Part shown: positions 49,322 to 61,088 of the stretch, piece after piece
Layout: every line of letters begins with the position of its first letter
Numbering within the stretch: the first letter of the stretch is position 1
Assembly (NCBI RefSeq): GCF_000244975.1
Contig: NZ_CM001440.1
Span: 1,968,325 to 2,032,324 of the forward strand
Source: Saccharomonospora cyanea NA-134
Lineage (GTDB): Bacteria; Actinomycetota; Actinomycetes; Mycobacteriales; Pseudonocardiaceae
DNA: 64,000 nucleotides
Direction of reading: 5' to 3'
Notes under the pieces: generated by a model
What the model was told of the DNA's origin: nothing
The model's database searches: none
The model's input: the letters and a program-made list of their open reading frames with translations, nothing else
Program-made: the position numbers and the translations under genes

Positions 49322-50266
49322 TCAGGCGATGCGCTTGGCCGCGAGCCGCTCCGGCTTCGGCCAGCGGACGTTGTGAGCCCAGCCGAACTTCTCGAACAGC
49401 CAGATCAGCCGTGCGGAGATGTCGATCTGCCCGCGCAGCACGCCGTGCCGGGCACACGTCGGGTCGGCGTGGTGGCTGTTGTGCCAGGACTCGCCCATCG
49501 ACAGGATCGCGAGCGGCCAGAAGTTCGCGGCCTTGTCACGGCTGGCGAACGGCCGCTCACCGACCATGTGGCAGATCGAGTTCACCGACCACGTCACGTG
49601 GTGGGAGAACGCGATACGCACGAGGCCGGCCCAGAAGAACGCCGTCACCGCGCCCCACCACGACCAGGTGATCAGCCCGCCCAGAAGGGCCGGCAGGGCC
49701 AGGCTCGCCACGATCCACAGCCAGAAGAACTTGTTGACCACCTGAAGGTCCTTGTCCGACACCAGGTCGGGGGCGAACCTCTCGTAGTTGGTGACCTCCC
49801 GCTTGAACATCCAGCCCATGTGCGCGTGCCAGAAACCGCGCAGCAGCGCCAGCGGCGACGTGCCGAACAGCCACGGGGAGTGCGGGTCGCCCTCCTTGTC
49901 CGCGAACGCGTGGTGCCTGCGGTGACTGGCGACCCAGAAGATCACGGAGCCCTGTACGGCCATGCTGCCGGTGATGGCGAGCGCGATGCGCAGCGGGCGG
50001 TTGGTCTTGAACGCGCCGTGGGTGAAGTACCGGTGGTATCCGACGGTGACACCGAGGGTGCCGACCGTGTAGAACACCGCGGCGAGGGCGAGGTCGAGCC
50101 AGGTCAACCCCCATCCCCACGCGAAGGGGATCGCCACGACGAGAGCGACGAACGGGATCAACAGGAAGGCCTTGAGCACGATCATCTGCGCGGTGGAGCG
50201 CTCGTGCCCGACGAGAGGCTTCGGTCCGGAAGGACGTTCGCTGGACGACTGTACGGTACTGCTCAT
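49322..50266 (-). CDS. Acyl-CoA/fatty-acid delta-9 desaturase
   Basis: A 314-residue membrane di-iron desaturase. All three histidine boxes are present: HRYFTH (about residue 80), HRRHHAF (about 117) and HNSHHAD (about 260), with four hydrophobic helices between. It introduces a cis double bond into saturated acyl chains, altering membrane fluidity; family members act on acyl-CoA or acyl lipids. The ATG at 50266 follows a leader of about 75 nt if TACGCT near 50340 is the promoter. It is close to ctaA on the same strand but probably separately expressed. Confidence 0.9.
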   Translation of the reverse strand: MSSTVQSSSERPSGPKPLVGHERSTAQMIVLKAFLLIPFVALVVAIPFAWGWGLTWLDLALAAVFYTVGTLGVTVGYHRYFTHGAFKTNRPLRIALAITGSMAVQGSVIFWVASHRRHHAFADKEGDPHSPWLFGTSPLALLRGFWHAHMGWMFKREVTNYERFAPDLVSDKDLQVVNKFFWLWIVASLALPALLGGLITWSWWGAVTAFFWAGLVRIAFSHHVTWSVNSICHMVGERPFASRDKAANFWPLAILSMGESWHNSHHADPTCARHGVLRGQIDISARLIWLFEKFGWAHNVRWPKPERLAAKRIA

Positions 50267-50409
50267 CGTGTGCTTGTGACCTCAAATCGCGGAAAGGGAG
50301 AACGGGCAGAAATGGGATCCCGAACTCAGTGCAGCACAGCGTAGCGGCGATCGCATGCGGACCGAAGACCCGTGCTGCGGCGGTGCGCAGGAGGTCGAGC
50401 GGCCGGTGA

Positions 50410-51381
50410 TCAGGCGGCGCCGACGGCGTGGCGGTCGGTCGCGGGGGCCGCACTGACGACGGGACCCCGGTCGCGGGTGGCACACCACAGCGCGGCGGTG
50501 GCGGCGATCACCAGCATCGAACCGAGCACGTGCAGCGACACGAGGGCCTCGGGGATACCGAGCCGGTACTGGATGATGCCCAGCAGCCCCTGCGCGAGCG
50601 CGATGCCCCACACGGTGGCGTAGCGAGCCCACAGCTTCTTCTCGACCCGCGCCCGGTACCACTGGACTCCCAGGATCACGAGCACCGCGAGGAACGCGTA
50701 GAGGAAGAAGGAGTGGATCCGCGTGAGGGTCTCGATCGGGGCGTCGAGCCGCTCGACGTCCGGGTCGCCGCCGTGTGGGCCTGCTCCGGTGACCACGGTA
50801 CCCGCGATGATCAGACCGGAGAGGGCGACCACGAGCGCACCGAGCACGGGGCGGCTGGCGCGTGGGACGAGCGACCGGGGCGGTTCGTCACCCTCGTTGA
50901 AGGCGCGTAGCAGGACGACCGCCATCCACACCAGGACGGTGGAGGGGAGGAAGTGCAGGGCGACGACCCACCACAGCAGATCGGCGAGCACGGTGATGCC
51001 GCCGATGATCGCCTGCGCGACGACGCCCGCGGGCATGATCCACGCGAGCTTGACGAGGCGTTTGCGGTTCGGGTGGTCGAGGTAGACCCGCCAGGCCGCG
51101 AGCACGCACAGGGCCGCGACGAACACCACGACGATGGTCAGCAGGCGGTTGCCGTACTCGATCCACTGGTTGAGCGTGGCGTACTCGGGGTGCTCGACCG
51201 GGACCATGCTGCCGGGGAAGCACTGCGGCCAAGTGGGGCAGCCGAGGCCGGACCCGGTCACGCGCACGATGGAGCCGGTGACTCCGATGCCGGCCTGCGT
51301 GATGATGGCGGAGATGGCGAGAGCTCGTTGCAGGCCCTGCGAGGGGTAGGGCAGGCGACCGACGAGCGAAGACAGCTGCAC
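50410..51381 (-). CDS. ctaA: Heme A synthase (COX15/CtaA)
   Basis: Oxidises a methyl group of heme O to formyl, making heme A. The 323-residue protein has eight helices in two four-helix halves with heme-binding histidines in VEHPEY, ALHFLPS, RIHSFF and SLHVLGS, and the paired cysteines of GLGCPTWPQCFPG typical of Gram-positive CtaA. TACTCT lies 8 nt before the GTG at 51381, which favours this start over longer ones. It completes the CtaB-CtaA heme A pathway in this window. A 31-nt repeat lies in the gap upstream. Confidence 0.93.
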   Translation of the reverse strand: MQLSSLVGRLPYPSQGLQRALAISAIITQAGIGVTGSIVRVTGSGLGCPTWPQCFPGSMVPVEHPEYATLNQWIEYGNRLLTIVVVFVAALCVLAAWRVYLDHPNRKRLVKLAWIMPAGVVAQAIIGGITVLADLLWWVVALHFLPSTVLVWMAVVLLRAFNEGDEPPRSLVPRASRPVLGALVVALSGLIIAGTVVTGAGPHGGDPDVERLDAPIETLTRIHSFFLYAFLAVLVILGVQWYRARVEKKLWARYATVWGIALAQGLLGIIQYRLGIPEALVSLHVLGSMLVIAATAALWCATRDRGPVVSAAPATDRHAVGAA

Positions 51382-51389
51382 GGTCCCAA

Positions 51390-51395
51390 AGAGTA
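51390..51395 (-). promoter_or_regulatory. Probable -10 hexamer TACTCT of ctaA
   Basis: Reads TACTCT on the minus strand, 8 nt before the ctaA GTG. Confidence 0.4.
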
Positions 51396-51462
51396 CTACC
51401 GCGCGTAGCGCGTCCGTTTGGGCGGTGGTGGGGAAGAGGTCGGCCACTACCGTGCGTAGCGC
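51395..51462. repeat. Pair of 17-bp direct repeats upstream of ctaA
   Basis: ACTACCGCGCGTAGCGC (51395-51411) recurs with one mismatch at 51446-51462, 51 bases on. It overlaps the probable ctaA -10 region and so could bind a regulator. Confidence 0.45.
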
Positions 51463-51486
51463 TGCTGCGGGCGCGCGTACAGGAGT

Positions 51487-51517
51487 TGCGGACACGCGTG
51501 CGCAGGCTGCGCACACG
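51487..51517 (+). repeat. 31-nt intergenic element, copy B
   Basis: TGCGGACACG, an 11-nt spacer starting CGT, then TGCGCACACG (one mismatch). It lies between the ABC permease stop and ctaA. Confidence 0.75.
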
Positions 51518-51528
51518 GTGGAGGTGGG

Positions 51529-52335
51529 TCAGGTCAGCTTCGTGGTGCGGGTGGCCAGGCCCGTGGCGGCGAGGGCCCAGGCGGCCAGCACGGCCACGGC
51601 CGTCCAGCTCAGGGCTCCGTCGGCGAGGGCGGCGTGCAGGCCCTCCGCCAGCGCTCCCGAGGGCAGGTAGGGCACGACGGCGGCGAGGAACCCGGGCAGC
51701 GTGCCGGGACCGATCACGATACCGCCCGCGAGCAGCAGGACGAACCACACGATGTTGGCCAGGGCGAGCACGGCCTCCGCGCGCAGCGCACCGCCGAGTA
51801 GGACGCCGAGTGCGCCGAAGGCGACCGTGCCCACCACGAGCAACACGAGGGCGGCGGCGATCCCGGACGCGGAGGGCGACCAGCCGAGTGCCACGGCGGT
51901 GCCGCCGAGCACCACGACCTGGACGGCCACCACGACGAGAGCGGCGACGAGTTTGCCCAGCACGAGCAGCCAGCGCGGCAGCGCGGTGGCTGCGAGCCGC
52001 TTCAGCACTCCGTAGCGGCGGTCGAAACCGAGCGCGATGGCCTGCCCGGTGAAGGCCGACGACATCACGGCGAGTGCGAGGATGCGCGGGGCGACCCAGT
52101 CGACGCGCTGCGTGACGCCGTCGGGAACGGGCACGACGTCGAGCACGCTCAACCCCACGAGCAGTGCCAGCGGGATGAGCAGCGTGAGCAGGATCTGCTC
52201 GCCGTGACGCAGAGTGAGGCCGATCTCGGTACGGGCGTGCGTGAACAGCATCGTGCCGATCCGGCCGCGTCCCGGCGCCGGGGTGAACGTGCCGGGCTCG
52301 AAACGCGGTCGGCCCGCGGCTCGCATGGTGGTCAC
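51529..52335 (-). CDS. ABC-2 type exporter permease
   Basis: A 268-residue membrane protein with six helices and the ABC-2 permease pattern: VMSSAFTGQAIALGFDRRYGVLK, split VMSSAFTGQAIALGF and DRRYGVLKRL, and FGALGVLLGGALRAEAVLAL. It is the membrane partner of the ATPase gene, whose stop overlaps its GTG at 52335 (GTGA). The M. tuberculosis counterparts lie beside ctaA too. The exported substrate is unknown; older annotations say antibiotic. A link to heme or cytochrome assembly is a guess from context. Confidence 0.85.
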   Translation of the reverse strand: MTTMRAAGRPRFEPGTFTPAPGRGRIGTMLFTHARTEIGLTLRHGEQILLTLLIPLALLVGLSVLDVVPVPDGVTQRVDWVAPRILALAVMSSAFTGQAIALGFDRRYGVLKRLAATALPRWLLVLGKLVAALVVVAVQVVVLGGTAVALGWSPSASGIAAALVLLVVGTVAFGALGVLLGGALRAEAVLALANIVWFVLLLAGGIVIGPGTLPGFLAAVVPYLPSGALAEGLHAALADGALSWTAVAVLAAWALAATGLATRTTKLT

Positions 52336-53258
52336 GCGCGTAGCTCCCGTCCGGTGAGTTCGAGGAAGACTTCCTCCAGGTCGCGCCTGCCGATGTGCAG
52401 CTCCTCCGCGAGTACGCCCTGCTGGGCACACCATGCCGTCACCGTGGAGATCACCTGCGGGTCGACGGCACCGCACACCCGGTAGCTGCCGGGCGAGGAT
52501 TCCTTGACCAGGTAGCCCTCGGGCAGCGCCGCGGCCAGCAGGTCGGTGTCGAGCCCCGGTCGCGCGCGGAACCGCAGTTGCGCGTCGTCGGCGTGCTCGG
52601 CGGTGAGGTCGCTCGGTGAACCGGAGGCGACGACCCGGCCGCCGTCGACGATGACCACGGTGTCGGCCAGCGCCTCGGCCTCTTCCATGAGGTGGGTGGT
52701 GAGCAACACGCTCACGCCGTCGTCGCGCAACGCCGCGAGCAGCTCCCACACCAGGCGCCGGGCCTGTGGGTCCATGCCGGCGGTCGGTTCGTCCAGGAAC
52801 ACGAGTTCGGGGCGTCCGACCAGGGCGCACGCCAGTGACAGTCGCTGCTGCTGTCCGCCGGACAGCCGCTTGAACGGGGTGCGGCGCGCCGACGACAGCC
52901 CGAGCACGTCGAGAAGCCACTCGGAGTCCAACGGGTTCGCCGCGCAGGAGGCCACCAGCCGGAGCATGTCCGCCGCTCGCACACCGGGGTAGGCGCCACC
53001 ACCCTGAGGCATGACACCGATGCGCGGGCGCAGCGCGGCACCGTCGCGGGCGGGATCGAGCCCCAGTACCCGGACGGTGCCCTCGTCGGGGTTCTGGAAC
53101 CCCTCGCAGATCTCGACGGTGGTCGTCTTACCCGCTCCGTTGGGGCCGAGAAGGGCGAGCACCGTGGCCCGGGGCATCGTCAGGTCGAGGCCGGAAACGG
53201 CCGTGACGGCACCGAACCGTTTCACCAAGCCGGTGATTTCCACGGCCGTTGCTTCCAC
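52332..53258 (-). CDS. ABC exporter ATP-binding protein
   Basis: A 308-residue ABC ATPase: Walker A LLGPNGAGKTTTVEI, signature LSGGQQQRLSLACAL, Walker B LVFLDEPTAGMDP and the H-loop TTHLMEEAE. The C-terminal 80 residues are the accessory domain of the drug-export (CcmA/DrrA) subfamily. The GTG at 53258 is chosen because TACCCT (minus strand) lies 8 nt upstream; an ORF from 53312 would add 18 residues. It heads the pair with the permease and is followed by ctaA. Confidence 0.88.
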   Translation of the reverse strand: MEATAVEITGLVKRFGAVTAVSGLDLTMPRATVLALLGPNGAGKTTTVEICEGFQNPDEGTVRVLGLDPARDGAALRPRIGVMPQGGGAYPGVRAADMLRLVASCAANPLDSEWLLDVLGLSSARRTPFKRLSGGQQQRLSLACALVGRPELVFLDEPTAGMDPQARRLVWELLAALRDDGVSVLLTTHLMEEAEALADTVVIVDGGRVVASGSPSDLTAEHADDAQLRFRARPGLDTDLLAAALPEGYLVKESSPGSYRVCGAVDPQVISTVTAWCAQQGVLAEELHIGRRDLEEVFLELTGRELRA

Positions 53259-53266
53259 GACTGACA

Positions 53267-53272
53267 AGGGTA
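53267..53272 (-). promoter_or_regulatory. Probable -10 hexamer TACCCT of the ABC operon
   Basis: TACCCT on the minus strand, 8 nt before the ABC ATPase GTG at 53258; it fixes that start over the longer one. Confidence 0.4.
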
Positions 53273-53283
53273 GAGCGAACGGG

Positions 53284-54891
53284 TCAGTGACCGACCGCCG
53301 GGCGACCGGCACGGCCGGACCGGCTGGGCTTTCCGGGGCGCCGCAGCAGCATCGGCGCGCGGCGCCATGCGATCAGCACCATGAGCGCGACGACGACCAG
53401 CGCGGCGACGAACGCCTGGTGGAGGATGTACGACCGGTTGTCGAACGGGCTTCCGGTGGGCGGGATGAGCAGGGCCAGGGTCGCGCTCACGACGGTGGCG
53501 GCGTTGCGGAACCGCGACGTGCCCGCCGCGGCGGCGAGCGGGATCACAGCCCACAGCAGCCACCACGGCTGCATCGACACGTGCAGCATCATGAAGGCGC
53601 CGAGCGAGACGCCCAGCCCGATGATCGGGCGGTACCGCCAGTGGAAGCTGTCCCACAGGAACTTCAACGTCACCGCGCCGGCCACGCCGTAGCCGAGCAG
53701 GCCGAGGATCGCGATGACCGACCCCGTGTGGTTGCCGAGACCCAGCACGATGCCGAGCACACCGCCGAGCTGGCCCAGCTCGGCCACGGGTGACAGCCAG
53801 CTCCACACCTTCGACGGTGTCTCCAGCGCCCCGATCCAGCCGAATCCGAGCCCGGTGCCGAAGCCGACGGCCAGGGTGACGGCCATGAACACGACGAGCA
53901 TGACGACGGCCGCGACGGCGAGGTCGGCGAAGCGCCCCCGGCCCCGCCTCGCGATCATCACGCCGAAGAATCCGAGCGCCACGATGGCGTGGATCTTCAC
54001 CATCGCCGCGAGCGAGATCACCACCGCGCCGAGCACGATGTAGGCCAGCTCGCCCCTGCCCCAGGGCGGTGGGGGTTCGCCCTTCACGCGGACGGCGAGC
54101 CTGCGCATGCCGAGCTCCAGGCCCGCGAGCATGAGCCCGATGCCGAGCGCTTCGTTGTGGGCGCCCGCCACCAGGTGGAACAGCACGAGTGGGTTGGCGG
54201 CACCCAGCCACAGGGCCGTGCCGGGGGCCACGCCGTAGCGGCGCGCCAGGCGCGGCAGCGCCCACACGATGAGTCCGAAGCCGACGAGGGCCACCAGGCG
54301 TTGCAGGAGGACACCGACGGCCACGTTCGTGCCGACGACGCCGCCCAGCCAGCTGCCGATCTCAAGGAACAGCGGTCCGTACGGTGCGGGGGTGTCGCGC
54401 CACATGTTCGACACGCCCGCGGTGAACGGGTCGGCCACGCCGAGTGCCTCGGCGGGCCCGAGGGCGTAGGGGTCGAACCCGCGCCGCACGATCTCGCTCT
54501 GCGCGAGGTAGCTGTAGACGTCCCGGGAGAACAGCGGGGGGATGACCAGCAGCGGCAGCGTCCAGGTGACGAGCGTGCGCAGCACCTGGCCCTGACTCGC
54601 GACCCGGTCGCGGCCGGGTCTGGCGAAGCGGCCCAGCCACAGCCAGGCGATCACCATCATCCCCATGCCGGTGAACGCGATCGCGACCGACACGGTGGGA
54701 ATGCGGGTGAACAGCCGCAGGACCGGAATCTCCAGTACCGGGTTGAGGATCGGTGCCGCTCCAGCGCCGAGGGAGCCGAACGCCAGGAGCAGCGCTCCGA
54801 CGATGCCGAAGCGGCGCGTCACTCCCAGCGCGCGTGTCTCATCGGCGTCGAGCGGGTCCGTCCCACCCGGGTCAACCGGTGATCGCGTCAT
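53284..54891 (-). CDS. mptB: Polyprenol-phosphomannose-dependent alpha-1,6-mannosyltransferase
   Basis: GT-C glycosyltransferase that starts the alpha-1,6-mannan core of lipomannan and lipoarabinomannan, working from decaprenyl-phosphomannose on the outer face of the membrane. The 535-residue protein has about 13 helices and PPLFSRDVYSYLAQSEIVRRG (split: PPLFSRDVYSYLAQSEIV), whose Asp is in the family's catalytic loop, and NPLVLFHLVAGAHNEALGIG, split NPLVLFHLVAGAHNE. The ATG at 54891 is used; a GTG at 54915 (VVVGKGGIM) is 7 nt after TACCCT and may be the real start. It is divergent from sufR, as Rv1459c is from Rv1460. Confidence 0.88.
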   Translation of the reverse strand: MTRSPVDPGGTDPLDADETRALGVTRRFGIVGALLLAFGSLGAGAAPILNPVLEIPVLRLFTRIPTVSVAIAFTGMGMMVIAWLWLGRFARPGRDRVASQGQVLRTLVTWTLPLLVIPPLFSRDVYSYLAQSEIVRRGFDPYALGPAEALGVADPFTAGVSNMWRDTPAPYGPLFLEIGSWLGGVVGTNVAVGVLLQRLVALVGFGLIVWALPRLARRYGVAPGTALWLGAANPLVLFHLVAGAHNEALGIGLMLAGLELGMRRLAVRVKGEPPPPWGRGELAYIVLGAVVISLAAMVKIHAIVALGFFGVMIARRGRGRFADLAVAAVVMLVVFMAVTLAVGFGTGLGFGWIGALETPSKVWSWLSPVAELGQLGGVLGIVLGLGNHTGSVIAILGLLGYGVAGAVTLKFLWDSFHWRYRPIIGLGVSLGAFMMLHVSMQPWWLLWAVIPLAAAAGTSRFRNAATVVSATLALLIPPTGSPFDNRSYILHQAFVAALVVVALMVLIAWRRAPMLLRRPGKPSRSGRAGRPAVGH

Positions 54892-55000
54892 GATCCCGCC
54901 CTTGCCCACAACCACGGGGGTGAGGGTATCGACTCCCGTCGCCACGTGAGTCCGGTCACTCGGCTTCGGGCCGACTTTGCCCCTGTTCCGGAAATACGAC

Positions 55001-55015
55001 ACACTTATGTTGTGA
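55001..55015 (+). promoter_or_regulatory. SufR operator ACACT-N5-TGTGA overlapping the sufR start
   Basis: ACACTTATGTTGTGA, an exact match to the ACACT-N5-TGTGA site reported for M. tuberculosis SufR. The right arm contains the GTG start codon (55012). CACACT (55000-55005) doubles as a -10 hexamer 6 nt before that codon. Bound SufR would therefore cover promoter and start codon at once. Confidence 0.8.
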
Positions 55016-55857
55016 AAAAGCAGGGGACGTTCGACGAGCACGGTGGCGGTGCGCCGCCCGCCGTGCCGGACTCCTCTGCTCCGGTGACTCCGGTGATGAC
55101 GGAGGGCCGGACCCGCCATGAGGTCGCCAGGCTCCTGCTGGAACAGGGGCCGTTGTCGGCCGCGGCCGTCGCCGAGCAGTTGGGCATCAGCGCCACCGCG
55201 GTGCGCAGGCACCTCGACGCGCTGGTGGCCGACGACGAGGCGCAGACGCGCCAGGCTTCCCGTCGCGGCCGTCGCGGTCGCGGCAGACCCGCCAAGCTCT
55301 TCCTGCTCACCGAGCAGGGTAGGGCCAGGTTCGGACACGCCTACGACGACCTCGCCGTCTCGGCCATCCGGTTTCTCGCCGAACATGCCGGGGAACAGGC
55401 CGTCAAGGCGTTCGCCGAACGTCGGGTGTCGGCCCTCGTGGGCCCGTACCGCGAGGCGGTGACCCGGCACGCCGACGCCGAGTCGAGGGCCGAGGCCCTT
55501 GCAAGCGCCCTCACCAGGGAGGGCTACGCTGCGTCGACCCGCAAGGTGGCGACACCGGGTTCGAACGCGGTGACGCACGGTGCGCAACTGTGCCAACACC
55601 ACTGCCCGGTCGCGCACGTCGCAGCTGAGTTCCCGCAGCTGTGCGAGGCGGAGACCGAGGCGTTCGCCGAGCTGCTCGGCACACACGTGCAGCGGCTGGC
55701 GACGATCGCACGCGGCGACGCCGCGTGCACCACGCACGTACCCGCCGATCCGGTGGGTAGTGAAGGGAGCCGTCGACATCCGCCCCCCTCGGCCGACAGT
55801 GCCGTGGAGCACCAGGACATCGACAGTGCAACTCCGAACGGAGGGACTACCGCATGA
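55012..55857 (+). CDS. sufR: SufR, Fe-S-sensing repressor of the suf operon
   Basis: An ArsR/DeoR-type winged-helix regulator. The DNA-binding helix-turn-helix is at [21 protein letters not shown] (split: [21 protein letters not shown], about residues 48-68). The cluster-binding cysteines are LCQHHC and, 13 residues later, LC (about residues 191-208), the spacing (C-x3-C-x12-C) of the 4Fe-4S ligands in mycobacterial SufR. Expected role: represses the operon when holo, derepresses under iron or oxidative stress. The GTG at 55012 overlaps the operator; an ATG at 55096 (MTEGRTRH) is an alternative. It overlaps sufB by ATGA. Confidence 0.92.
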   Translation: MKKQGTFDEHGGGAPPAVPDSSAPVTPVMTEGRTRHEVARLLLEQGPLSAAAVAEQLGISATAVRRHLDALVADDEAQTRQASRRGRRGRGRPAKLFLLTEQGRARFGHAYDDLAVSAIRFLAEHAGEQAVKAFAERRVSALVGPYREAVTRHADAESRAEALASALTREGYAASTRKVATPGSNAVTHGAQLCQHHCPVAHVAAEFPQLCEAETEAFAELLGTHVQRLATIARGDAACTTHVPADPVGSEGSRRHPPPSADSAVEHQDIDSATPNGGTTA

Positions 55858-57302
55858 CTGCCGCTGCCGAGCAGCGCAATCCCACCACCGAGCCGCTGAG
55901 CCAGGAAGAGACCATCGAGGCTCTGGGCAAGTACCAGTTCGGTTGGGCCGACCCGGACACGGCGGGCGCGAGCGCCCGTCGAGGACTGAACGAGGACGTC
56001 GTCACCGACATCTCCGCGAAGAAGTCCGAGCCGGAGTGGATGCGCGAGACGCGCCTGAAGGCACTCAAGCTGTTCGAGCGCAAGCCGATGCCGAACTGGG
56101 GCGCCGACCTGTCGGGGATCGACTTCGACAACATCAAGTACTTCGTGCGCTCCACCGAGAAGCAGGCCACGAGCTGGGACGATCTGCCCGCCGACATCAA
56201 GAACACCTACGACAAGCTCGGTATCCCGGAGGCGGAGAAGCAGCGCCTCATCGCCGGTGTGGCCGCGCAGTACGAGTCCGAGGTCGTCTATCACCAGATC
56301 CGCGAGGACCTGGAGAAGCAGGGCGTCATCTTCCTCGACACCGACACCGGCCTGAGGGAGCACCCGGAGCTGTTCAAGGAGTACTTCGGCTCCGTCATCC
56401 CCGCGGGTGACAACAAGTTCTCCGCTCTGAACACGGCCGTGTGGTCCGGTGGGTCGTTCATCTACGTGCCGCCGGGTGTGCACGTCGACATCCCGCTGCA
56501 GGCCTACTTCCGGATCAACACCGAGAACATGGGCCAGTTCGAGCGCACGCTGATCATCGTCGACGAGGGCGCGTACGTGCACTACGTCGAGGGCTGCACG
56601 GCGCCGATCTACCAGTCGGACTCGCTGCACTCGGCCGTCGTGGAGATCATCGTGAAGAAGGGCGGCCGCTGCCGCTACACGACGATCCAGAACTGGTCGA
56701 ACAACGTCTACAACCTGGTCACCAAGCGCGCCAAGGCCGAAGAGGGCGCCACCATGGAGTGGATCGACGGCAACATCGGCTCCAAGGTGACGATGAAGTA
56801 CCCGTCGGTGTTCCTCATGGGCGAGCACGCCAAGGGCGAGGTGCTGTCCGTGGCGTTCGCCGGTGAGGGGCAGCACCAGGACGCGGGCGCCAAGATGGAG
56901 CACCTCGCGCCGCACACGTCCTCGACCATCGTGTCGAAGTCGGTGGCGCGCGGCGGTGGCCGTACCTCGTACCGGGGCCTCGTGAAGGTCGCGAAGCGGG
57001 CGTACAACTCCAAGTCCAGCGTGGTGTGTGACGCGCTGCTGGTGGACACGATCTCGCGGTCGGACACCTACCCGTACGTCGACATCCGCAACGACGACGT
57101 GTCGATGGGGCACGAGGCCACCGTGTCGAAGGTCAGCGAGGACCAACTGTTCTACCTGATGTCGCGCGGTCTCACCGAGGAAGAGGCGATGGCCATGGTG
57201 GTGCGCGGATTCGTCGAGCCCATCGCGCGCGAGCTGCCCATGGAGTACGCGCTCGAGCTGAACCGCCTGATCGAACTGCAGATGGAAGGAGCCGTCGGCT
57301 GA
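55854..57302 (+). CDS. sufB: Fe-S assembly scaffold SufB
   Basis: Scaffold subunit of the SufBCD complex, in which the nascent cluster is built. The 482-residue protein has the conserved [40 protein letters not shown], and [18 protein letters not shown] with catalytic-region His and Cys residues (GCTAP carries the conserved Cys). No intein is present, unlike the M. tuberculosis orthologue, which carries one. The ATG overlaps the sufR stop; sufD starts one base after its stop. Confidence 0.96.
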   Translation: MTAAAEQRNPTTEPLSQEETIEALGKYQFGWADPDTAGASARRGLNEDVVTDISAKKSEPEWMRETRLKALKLFERKPMPNWGADLSGIDFDNIKYFVRSTEKQATSWDDLPADIKNTYDKLGIPEAEKQRLIAGVAAQYESEVVYHQIREDLEKQGVIFLDTDTGLREHPELFKEYFGSVIPAGDNKFSALNTAVWSGGSFIYVPPGVHVDIPLQAYFRINTENMGQFERTLIIVDEGAYVHYVEGCTAPIYQSDSLHSAVVEIIVKKGGRCRYTTIQNWSNNVYNLVTKRAKAEEGATMEWIDGNIGSKVTMKYPSVFLMGEHAKGEVLSVAFAGEGQHQDAGAKMEHLAPHTSSTIVSKSVARGGGRTSYRGLVKVAKRAYNSKSSVVCDALLVDTISRSDTYPYVDIRNDDVSMGHEATVSKVSEDQLFYLMSRGLTEEEAMAMVVRGFVEPIARELPMEYALELNRLIELQMEGAVG

Positions 57303-57303
57303 C

Positions 57304-58482
57304 ATGACGGTCGCCGAGAACACGAACACCGCCAACACCGCCGCCGCGGCCGAGGCGCTCGTGCCCGCCGCCTCCCGCGGTGAGCGGTTCACCTCCTACG
57401 ACGTCGAGGCGTTCGAGGTACCGGGCGGTCGTGAGGAGAACTGGCGGTTCACGCCGATGAAGCGGCTGCGCGGCCTGCACGACGGGTCCGCGCCCGCCAC
57501 GGGTGAGATCACTCTGGACGCCGAGGCGGCGCCCGAGGTCACGGTCGAGACGGTGGCGCGGGACGACGCGCGGCTCGGTGAGGCCGGCGTGCCCAGCGAC
57601 CGCGTCGCGGCGCAGGCGTACTCGTCCTTCGAGAAGGCCACGCTGATCACCGTGCCGAAGGAGACCAAGGCGTCGACCCGCACCCTGGTCCGGTTGACCG
57701 GACCCGGCGAGGGCAAGACCGCCTACGGGCACGTGCAGGTGCGGGCGGAGCGGTTCGCCGAGGCCGCGATCGTGCTCGACCACGTGGGTTCCGGCACCTA
57801 CGCCGACAACATCGAGTTCGTGATCGGCGACGGCGCGAACCTCACCGTCGTCAGCGTGCAGGACTGGGCCGACGACGCGGTGCACGTGTCCGAGCAGCAC
57901 CTGAAGCTCGGCCGCGACGCGACGCTGAAGCACATCGTCGTCACCCTGGGCGGCGACCTCGTGCGCGTGAGCCCCACGGCCACGTTCTCCGGCCCCGGAG
58001 GCAGCGTCGAGATGCTCGGGCTGAACTTCGCGGACTCGGGCCAGCACCAGGAGCACCGTCTCTTCGTCGACCACGCGGTGCCGCACTGCAAGTCGAACGT
58101 GCTCTACAAGGGCGCCCTGCAGGGCGACGACGCGCACTCGGTGTGGATCGGTGACGTGCTCATCCGGGCCGCCGCGGAAGGTACGGAGACGTTCGAGCTG
58201 AACCGCAATCTCGTCCTCACCCAGGGCGCTCGCGCCGACTCGGTGCCGAACCTGGAGATCGAGACGGGCGAGATCGAGGGCGCGGGCCACGCCAGCGCCA
58301 CGGGAAGGTTCGACGACGAGCAGTTGTTCTACCTGCAGTCGCGGGGCATCGCGGAGGAGCAGGCGCGCAGGCTCGTCGTGCGCGGGTTCTTCCACGAGAT
58401 CCTCATGAAGATCGACATCCCCGAGGTGCGCGAGCGCCTCGAGGCCGCGATCGAGGAGGAGCTCCAGGCCATCGGTGCCTGA
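57304..58482 (+). CDS. sufD: Fe-S assembly protein SufD
   Basis: Paralogue of SufB; forms the SufBC2D complex. The 392-residue protein shows the SufD/SufB beta-helix core, with [36 protein letters not shown] and the conserved His in [19 protein letters not shown] near the C-terminus. The GTG-free ATG at 57304 has no room for its own ribosome-binding site outside sufB. A 62-base gap to sufC follows. It takes part in iron acquisition by the complex. Confidence 0.95.
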   Translation: MTVAENTNTANTAAAAEALVPAASRGERFTSYDVEAFEVPGGREENWRFTPMKRLRGLHDGSAPATGEITLDAEAAPEVTVETVARDDARLGEAGVPSDRVAAQAYSSFEKATLITVPKETKASTRTLVRLTGPGEGKTAYGHVQVRAERFAEAAIVLDHVGSGTYADNIEFVIGDGANLTVVSVQDWADDAVHVSEQHLKLGRDATLKHIVVTLGGDLVRVSPTATFSGPGGSVEMLGLNFADSGQHQEHRLFVDHAVPHCKSNVLYKGALQGDDAHSVWIGDVLIRAAAEGTETFELNRNLVLTQGARADSVPNLEIETGEIEGAGHASATGRFDDEQLFYLQSRGIAEEQARRLVVRGFFHEILMKIDIPEVRERLEAAIEEELQAIGA

Positions 58483-58544
58483 GCCGGCCCGACCACGAAG
58501 CTGACCACGCTCACGAAGACTCACGGAAAGATCGAAGAGAAGGC

Positions 58545-60635
<2,091 letters not shown>

Positions 60636-60636
<1 letters not shown>

Positions 60637-61088
60637 TGGACCTCGAATCCATGTACCAGGAGATCATCCTGGACCACTACAAGAACCCGCACGCCCGCGG
60701 CCTTCGTGACCCGTACGACGCCGAGTCGTTCCAGGTGAATCCCACCTGCGGCGACGAGGTGACGTTGCGGGTGCGGCTCGAAGGCGACCTCGTGGCCGAC
60801 GTGTCGTACGAGGGTCAGGGGTGTTCGATCAGCCAGGCGTCGACGTCGGTGCTGACGGACCTCGTCATCGGGCGGCCGCTCGACGAGGCACTCGTGAAGC
60901 TGGAGGCGTTCACCCAGCTCATGCAGAGCCGTGGTGATGTCGAGCCCGACGAGGACGTGCTGGAGGACGGCGTCGCGTTCGTCGGCGTCGCGAAGTATCC
61001 GGCCCGGGTGAAGTGCGCCTTGCTCGGCTGGATGGCATTCAAGGATGCTGTGGGCAGGACGTCGACCAGTGAGGTGACAGCACGATGA
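60636..61088 (+). CDS. sufU: SufU sulfur-transfer protein
   Basis: Zinc-dependent sulfurtransferase that accepts persulfide from SufS and passes it to SufB. The 150-residue IscU-like protein has the three conserved zinc/active-site cysteines NPTCGDEV, YEGQGCSIS and RVKCALLGW, with the SufU-specific insertion between the second and third. It overlaps sufS by one base and sufT by ATGA. Confidence 0.95.

Noticed and set aside
53284-55812. An 842-residue MptB
   Set aside because: The N-terminal extension is antisense to sufR and lacks membrane or family character.
55854-57302. Intein in SufB, as in M. tuberculosis
   Set aside because: The protein is normal length and the conserved blocks are continuous.
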